Of a DNA stretch of 64,000 bases, positions 57,969 to 64,000 are shown piece after piece. A program made the position numbers and the translations under genes. Location: positions 1,621,933 through 1,685,932 of the forward strand of contig CAUYUJ010015282.1 of assembly GCA_963575745.1 (NCBI GenBank). Direction: 5' to 3'. The notes beneath the pieces were generated by a model. It was not told the origin of the DNA and ran no database searches. It saw nothing but the letters and a program-made list of their open reading frames with translations. Each line of letters starts with the position of its first letter. The stretch's first letter is position 1. Source of the DNA: Prorocentrum cordatum. Lineage: Eukaryota > Sar > Dinophyceae > Prorocentrales > Prorocentraceae.

Positions 57969-59280
57969 CTTTAGGGCGAAAAGTTCCCCTTATCTCGGAA
58001 CTCTGAATCAAGCTTGGGAGGGGGCCGCAAAGACTGGCCAGGATGTCGAGCCCACTCGAATTCACCTGAATAACTCCCCAACCAGCCCTCCTAAGCCTGG
58101 GGCCGCTCTGAATTATCGAATGACACGAGCCACCCCCGAAGCAAGGGCCTTCAAACATCCCCGACTCGGGGGCCGCCCGCCAGTGCGCGAGCAGATCCGA
58201 CGTGGGGCGAGGAAGCCACGGCCGCGGGTCGCCCACCAGGGCGCGGCACCACAGGGGCCAATCGGGATGGTTCTTCGTTCCCTCCAAGAGCGAGCTGGGC
58301 ACGAGATAATCGCGGCGGCAAGCCCATGTGCAAGCACAATCCCCCCAGCACCAGTGCACCTCGGTCCCAGGGCCGCTCCCGCAAAGCGAGCACATTGGGC
58401 TTTCCGCTATCCTACACTGTGCGGCCGTTCGTCGCCCCAAAAGCCATTGGCGGCCAAACATCTCAACGTGGCTTTGTGAATGCCTGTCCAGTCCTGGCTG
58501 GACTTCTGTGAGATTAAGGCCTTCAGGGGGGCGAGGTAGGGAGGGTGGGGGAGGGAGCTCAAAAAAAACTTCACACCTAGCCTTGTCCAGGAGCCAGACT
58601 TCGACTCCCCGCTGCGCGATCTGCCTCACTGCGCGGGGGCAGCCGCGGCACAAATCGATTATCTCGCCTTCCGTGGTGCACAGCTTGCCTACGCCAGGAC
58701 CCAGCGTCCAGCCAATTCTGAAGCACGACGCGAGGGCAGCTGATGCGGGGCCCGTGACTTTGCTCCACGTGTTGTTGGTTTCCCTTCAGGCTCTATCGGT
58801 GGCGAACAACATACGACTCAGGACCTCTCTCGCTTCCCAGGAGTCCCAGAAGGCCTGCGCGAGCATCGCGATGGGGTTCACGGTGCACGGGCCGGCTATA
58901 GCATGGGTGTTCTTTGGGACCAGGGCCAGGTCGATAGTCAAGGACTTCCTGGACGAATGAGTGGAAAGGGCCGCGCGAGCAGCCCGTCGTAGGGCCACCA
59001 CCCCGCTCCAAGACCGCCCAGTGACCCCGTCGCCCCAGGTGTCAGCGGGAACCAGACCCATGCTAACCAGTTGCTTGCACCTGCCTCTCGCCCTACGAAT
59101 CGCTCTGAGTTTCCCGCAGCGCCTCTGAGCCTTGCCGATGCGCAGGCGTCGGGTCTGGCTTCCGACCCGCTTGTCGCAGGCGTAGTCGCAGCCCAGGTTC
59201 CTCGTGGAGCGGTCCATGGCGAGCCGCAGGGAGGGGCACAAGCGAGCCAGGTCCGTCGCCGCCTCTGGGTCTGATGAGGA
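57969..59280 (-). pseudogene. LINE region between RT and RNase H
   Basis: MDRSTRNLGCDYACDKRVGS with TRRLRIGKAQRRCGKLR and MGLVPADTWGDGVTG (about 58990-59250) is the segment that follows RT in dinoflagellate LINEs as I know them. Lower down, EMFGRQWLLGRRTAAQCRI and PMCSLCGSGPGTEVHWCWGD form a Cys/His group (about 58340-58480). Frame changes occur near 58660-58790. Confidence 0.6.
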
Positions 59281-60224
59281 AGCGCAGCAGCTGCATGTTG
59301 AAGTCCAGCTCCTGCGCTCGGCCCTGCAGCCTGTGCCAGCGCATGTACTCGTATGCCTTGGAGAGGTCGAGCAAGATGCAAGATCGACAAGCATGTCTTG
59401 TTGCATATCGTAGCCCACTCGCCCGCGGCCGCCTGTCGCCACACGCAGGCCTCGCAGCTCTGTCCCTCGGCGCCGAAGAAGTAGCTGCGCCTGTTCTTGT
59501 TTGCCCATCTCGCACCCGTAGTCGCCCTCAACCATCTCGTAAGAGGTCGAACCGTGCCAGGGAAGATGCCTATGGCACGTCGTCCCCCATCGGGCTTGGG
59601 CAGCAGGGCCTCCCGCATGACCCTGATCGCCTTAGGTGCAAACCCGAGCCGCAAGATCGAGCCCCATAGGGTACGCAAGCACTCCAGCGTCTCCTCAGTC
59701 AGGAAGATCCTGTGCCTGGGGCGCACTACGTCGCAGCCCAGGCCTGTGTCGGAGCGGAAGGTGTGAGCCGCCTTCCTAATGTCGTCGATCGTGGGCAGCT
59801 CTACGTCGTCCATCTCCGCTGGCCAGCATATAGCCTCCATGCCTTCGCCTTGTCTCCAAAGGTCATGCCATGGTTGCACAGCGTCCTTCTCCTCCTGAGC
59901 TAGTGACTTCACCGCCCCTGGTCCTGCCGACGAGCTGGTGCACGCCCACGGGGCGTCGTGCTTGACCCATCGGAAGACTCGCCTCACGCCGCCATCGGAG
60001 GTGGAGTCGCGGGACCAGTCCACCCACGCCTTGTAGCGACGGTACGACGCTTGGCAGGCTGCTTTGTCGCTGCATCGGTCCAGGTCGTGCTGTAGGTGGT
60101 CCAGGTCTTCATCGCTGAGCTCATGCAGGCGTCTGACCCAGGACCTCCATGCAGCCCACACCTCGGGCCAGCGCGTCTGTTGAGGGGGGGGGTAAACTTC
60201 ATCTTGTGGAGCTGCAGTCCCCAT
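59281..60224 (-). pseudogene. LINE reverse transcriptase, catalytic part deleted
   Basis: LPTIDDIRKAAHTFRSDTGL, PRHRIFLTEE, ALLPKPDGGRRAIGIFPG, YFFGAEGQSCEACVWRQ (frame 1), then SCILLDLSKAYEYMRWHRL in another frame. The last holds motif A with its Asp. Just after NMQLLRFLI the sequence jumps to the post-RT segment at about 59270, so motif B and the YxDD box are absent. It cannot encode an active RT. Confidence 0.8.
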
Positions 60225-61456
60225 AGTCGCCGTCGCCCTTGCTCGTTGCCGTCACGCCGTATCGCTTCGCGATTCCAGCGCCATTCACGTTTTCGTTGGC
60301 TGAGCCACTGCCAGTGTCCTTCGCTGGGGTCAGCAGCTCCACGTCCATGTGCATGGCTGCGCCAGTGCTTCTTGAGCCTTACCTGGACGAGTCTTGCGCC
60401 ACCGGCCCTCCCACGATAGCGGTCAGGTTGCTCCACGCCGAAGTGCCGGATCATCTCGTCCTCGTATCGCTTCAACCGGTCCTCGAACGTTGTGTCGAGG
60501 GCCGCAGTAGTACAAGCATGCGAAGCCGCCGTCTGTACCATGTCCCAGCTGAGGTCTGGCAACTGGGGCCCAACCAGTCGGCCTGACGGGAAGGCCTTGG
60601 GCATGTGTACCTTCTGAACTGCGAGCGGTATGGCCTGCATTTCAATGTTCGGGATGACCCCTCTGTTCGGCGTAGTAGATAGCCCGTCGAAAGTGTGCGC
60701 CTTGCCTCCTTGAAGGTCATGACTGATGCAGAGGTCATATACGATCTGTGCGCTGTTGCTCGTGTAGCATGTGGCCTGGTCGGGGGCGACAACAATGCCC
60801 TTCACCGACTTAGGCCAGCACGAGCTGCACAGAGACTCATGGAGGTTTGGCCAACCCCCTCCCAGCACAAATGGCCTTCCAGCAGCGTGTAGGACTCCAC
60901 CGATCTGAAACAGTATGTCCAAGTTGACGTCCTCGAGGTCCTTGCTCGCGTGCAAGTAGAGAGAGGAAAGTACCAGGCCCTCCTTTGGCCCAAGATCGGT
61001 GGTCCAGAACCCTTGCCGCGCCGTGCCAGAAGCGTAGATGCCGCCGTGGTCGAAGGAGAGGCGACGGAAAGCGACGTGAGGTCGCCCGAGGATGCCGACT
61101 CCCCCTGTCGTCCCGTCGCCGTTGCCCGTGCGACGCGCAGGGTAGAGGTCGGCCTTCCATCCGAGCGCCTTCACCGCCTTCAGCGCGGGCTCAATCCTAT
61201 CCTTGCGCAGGTGGTGCTCCCGGATGAGGACCGCGAGCACGTCGTCGGGGATGCGCTTCTCCCCGAGCTGCGTGAGGAGCGACCCCCCGCCTGTCGCGTT
61301 GATGGTCATGACCTTGCAATTCTTGCCACGATGCCGTTGCACTCCAGCGCCGCCTCGACTGCTGCGCCGCTCTGTCTTGCTGTGGTTGTCGACCTGGGGG
61401 ACACCATCGCGTTGCCCAGCACGCTTCCGTAGCCCCCGTCGGCGCCGTCGTCGCAA
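60225..61456 (-). pseudogene. LINE APE-type endonuclease
   Basis: VMTINATGGGSLLTQLG starts the exo-endo-phosphatase fold. LIREHHLRKDRIE holds the conserved E-x-H region, GTTGGVGILG and YASGTARQGFWTTDLG follow. The usual GGDxN reads GGGWPN (about 60855-60875), losing the Asp and shifting the Asn, and SAQIVYDLCIS stands where S-x-I-D-Y is expected. These changes suggest lost nicking activity. The downstream part includes YRGRAGGARLVQVRLKKHWR and a basic linker to RT. Confidence 0.7.
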
Positions 61457-62060
61457 TCCTCGTGCCTTGTGGTACGCCGTGGAGCTGTAGCCTGTCGTTG
61501 ACCATCTGCTGGTCGTCGTAGCCGTCGCCCTTGAAGTTGACGTACTGGTCGCAACCCTCGTTCTTGGCCATGCACTCTGTGTCGCCAGAGTGCCAGAACT
61601 CGCTCCTGTCCATGTCGTCTGTGTCGTTCATGTGTCAGTTGCGTAGGACGCTCCCTCCTCATTATCCTGCTCGGCAGTGGTGAGGAGGGGCCCAAGCCCT
61701 GACTAGGCATCGCCGAGGTCGCACTCCATGATATGGAGGAGCTCGCCGAGGTGCACATACCCTCCGCCGCCGTCGGCCGATCCATGCCGCCAGTGTAGAG
61801 GTCATAATGGTAGGGGTCGGTGGTCAGGTCGTCGCACTCGAACGAGTCTCCCGAGACTACTGACGAGGAAAAGGGCGACACTGACCAATCGGCATGTTCA
61901 AAACGGTAGCAACTGTGATGATGCTGTCCAAGCCAACCCGCATCACGCCGCCAATCCCAATAGCCACGTTCGTCGTCCGCCTGCATTACGCTCCTGAGTG
62001 TGGTAGTTGATCTCGTGGCCGCCGAACGTTTGTCAGAATTCGCGTTGTGGCCCCAGTCCC
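61457..62060 (-). pseudogene. LINE sequence between ORF1 and endonuclease
   Basis: Short readable pieces occur in changing frames, such as FWHSGDTECMAKNEGCDQY and QMVNDRLQLHGVPQGTR. No domain is assigned. Confidence 0.4.
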
Positions 62061-63234
62061 AGGCCCTGCTACCTTGGCGGCGCTCCGCTGCCTTTGGTCG
62101 CAGGTGCAGGGACGGGGGAGGCCGCCAGCTTGGTCTTGGCAGCAGAGACCGTGGCTGGGGTAGCTGGAAGGGCCTCCCGCTGCCGTGGGCGGCGCACCCG
62201 CTGCCTTCGGGTTGCCGTCGCCTGCTGCTGCTGCGGTGGGGGCTGGGCCTGACGCCTTCGCCGCTGGCCCTGCTGAGGCCGCTGCTGCGCCGCCCGTCCC
62301 CGCAGCTGCCGCGTCGCCACCCGCGTCGTCTGTGCGGCTGCGCTTGGCCTGGATCCTCTTCTGGTGCTTGAGCTGCTCCTCCTTGGCGGCCGCTGCCTTG
62401 GCCTTGATCTCGCCAAAGCACGTCTGGACGGCCTCCTTTGCTTCTGGAGCTCCTCTTTGCGGCGCTCTGCCTCTTGTCGGTCTTCGGGCGTGACCACTTC
62501 TCCCAGCTCGTCGTCCAGCCCGAAAAGCCCGCCTTCGCTCAGAAGGAGTTCACGGCCCTCCAGCAGCGCCGACAGGTCGATCGTAGGTGTTGCCGCATTC
62601 GCCTCTTTGTCTTCTGCAGCCACCGTCGTAGCCCCGCCTGGTATACACCGCGGGCCGTGTCCACCTCCGCGGATGTCTTCTCAACCTCGGCCTGCGCCTC
62701 GTGGTATTGCCGTTCGGTCCACTCGAAACGCTCCAGCACCCGCTTGAGCGCCGCCTCGGTCTGCTTGACCTTCTGGGTGGCCTGCCCGACGGAGATGCGG
62801 GTCTCTTGCTTCGTGCGTCGCAACTCGTCGAGCTGTCGCTGGTACGTGCCTGCCCCCTCGGTGTCACCCGATTCGTCCAGGAGGTTGATGAGGGTCTACA
62901 ACCGTTGTTTCTCAGTGGGCTCTTCCAGCTCGCCATCGTCGCTTGGGAGGCCGCCGTCGGAAAACGACACGCTCGGGTCCGTCTCGTGGCACTGAAGCTG
63001 CGTCGAGCTCTGCTGGCGCTGCGCCACGGCCGCCACTCGCCCTCTGCGTCGGCATCATGTGCGGGCGACCGATCACGTAGCCGAGCGCAACCAGCATGAG
63101 CAGGAGATGCCGTGGGCCGCGCCACTGCCAGCGTGATCGGGGCCTTGCAGTGCTTGCGCCATCCCCACCACGCCAAATTCCGCCCGCATCCGCAGCTGCT
63201 GCAGCGGACGAGGTCGCCCTGGACCACCCATCCT
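62061..63234 (-). pseudogene. LINE ORF1 (zinc motif plus coiled coil), frameshifted
   Basis: Read leftwards: GDLVRCSSCGCGRNLAWWGW with KHC (about 63140-63210) is a CxxC RNA-binding-type motif. A coiled coil follows (TKQETRISVGQATQKVKQT, ALKRVLERFEWTERQYHEAQ, about 62640-62820), then LSALLEGRELLLSEGGLFGL and LQK (about 62440-62580) in a third frame, and an Ala/Lys/Gln-rich tail. At least two frame changes break it. Its likely role was nucleic-acid chaperone, by analogy with other LINE ORF1 proteins. Confidence 0.6.
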
Positions 63235-64000
63235 GCTTGGGGGGCCGCCGTGGTGGCCGCCCTGAGCGCCTCCTGCCGGGCGCTGCGCCGAGTGGTGGCC
63301 GCCGAGCAGTTGGGATGCCGAGGCGACCCGCACCAGCACCCGCGCCGCGGCTCGCTGCCCGCGTGCGCGCCTGTGCCAGGCCGCTTCGCCTTCGCGGGGC
63401 GTGGCCTTGGCGCGCGGCCGCCGCCGCGCCGCGCGGACGCGGGCCGCGAGGAGAGCAGGGAGGCGCCGAAGGCCCTCCTCGCGGCAATCGCGGCACGCGT
63501 GGGCCCCTCGCGCGCTGGCCAGCTTCCTTGGGAGGCGCAGCCCGCTCGAGCGCGCGATGCCCAGGAGTACAGAGGAGGGATGGAGGAGGGAGGAGGGAGG
63601 AGGGAGGAGAAGGACGAGGAGGCAAGAGGAAGGAGGAGGAGGGAGGAGGGAGGAGAGGAGGGTACGTAAGAGGCACGGGAGGAAGAGCGATGAGGTGGAG
63701 GAGGAGGAGGACGAGGAGGAGGAGGAGGAGGAGGAGGAGGGAGGAGGAGGGAGGAGGGGGAGGTGGGAGGATCGGAAGGAGGACGAGGAGGACGGGGAGG
63801 AGCGAGGAGGAGAGGTGGAGGACGAACGAGGAGGGGGTTGGAAGAGGGGCGCAAGAACGAACGAGAAGGGGCGAGGCGGGGCTCGTCTGAACTGGATTGC
63901 TGGGCTTCGCCCCTCTCTGGTTTTCGGGTTGGGGTTTCGTCGGGGTTTCGGGCTTCGCCTGTGGGGGGATGGTCGGGTGTCGCTTCTTTTCGATGTTCGG
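63235..64000. other. Right flank with (GGA)n
   Basis: 63235-63560 is GC-rich and may include the LINE 5' end. (GGA)n fills 63560-63830. The last 130 bases have TTCGGG/GTTTCGGG repeats and no gene. Confidence 0.5.

Larger units (their letters stand above)
57134..63234 (-). mobile_element. Decayed LINE (non-LTR retrotransposon) on the minus strand
   Basis: Read right to left: ORF1 zinc motif and coiled coil, APE-type endonuclease, RT, post-RT region, RNase H, and a C-terminal Cys-rich segment. These occur in the expected order over about 6.1 kb but in several different frames. The YxDD part of RT is missing. It is therefore an old, inactive copy. The 5' boundary is uncertain: (GGA)n begins near 63560. 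No poly(A) tail or target duplication is visible. Confidence 0.85.

Noticed and set aside
1-64000. tRNA, rRNA or other structured RNA genes
   Set aside because: No cloverleaf with the conserved arms, no rRNA-like segment and no spliced-leader RNA gene was found by eye. Only the LTR leader-like 11-mer was seen.

Overview
The window looks like nuclear DNA of a dinoflagellate. No gene is bacterial in style. The DNA is GC-rich and full of (GGA)n, (GAT)n and (CA)n low-complexity tracts, host genes are sparse and split, and almost all long coding frames belong to retroelements whose domain layouts I associate with dinoflagellates. The species cannot be named from the sequence alone. There is one 100-base assembly gap (12203-12302).

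Layout. (1) 602-10907 is a nearly complete Ty1/copia LTR retrotransposon with 389-bp LTRs that show one visible difference and a 6-bp target duplication. It sits inside one unit of a diverged GC-rich tandem repeat whose other units lie at 10914-11365. Its polyprotein frame carries gag, protease, a C5-methyltransferase-like domain, integrase, reverse transcriptase (RT) and RNase H. The frame is cut by two in-frame stops and one frameshift, each near a domain boundary. (2) 13131-15095 holds exon-like pieces of a DNA cytosine methyltransferase (DNMT)-like gene whose catalytic-loop cysteine position reads arginine. (3) 16104-18702 holds a 579-codon hypothetical gene and a possible downstream exon. 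(4) 18703-28439 is mostly low complexity, including about 2 kb of CA-rich repeat, with a small Cys-motif ORF, a LINE reverse transcriptase relic and a 260-bp MITE-like element. (5) 28440-51977 is a head-to-tail array of three tyrosine-recombinase (DIRS/PAT/Ngaro-type) retrotransposons with split direct repeats A1 - genes - B1-A2-B2, separated and flanked by (GAT)n microsatellite. (6) 51978-57133 is mostly microsatellite and unassigned DNA. (7) 57134-63234 is a decayed LINE on the minus strand with ORF1, APE endonuclease, RT, RNase H and a C-terminal Cys-rich segment.

The tyrosine-recombinase element is the most interesting system. Its genes are linked by stop/start overlaps: a 110-aa Cys-rich ORF overlaps the gag-like ORF at ATGA, and the gag-like ORF overlaps pol at TGATG. 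RT, RNase H and a cytosine-methyltransferase-like domain appear to share one frame, while the tyrosine recombinase is written in a different frame on top of it. Copies 1 and 2 share the same frameshift and the same 1.9-kb terminal-inverted-repeat transposon, so they were multiplied as DNA after they decayed. Copy 3 keeps the empty insertion site. With the copia domain and the DNMT-like gene, the window holds three different kinds of DNA-methyltransferase-like sequence.
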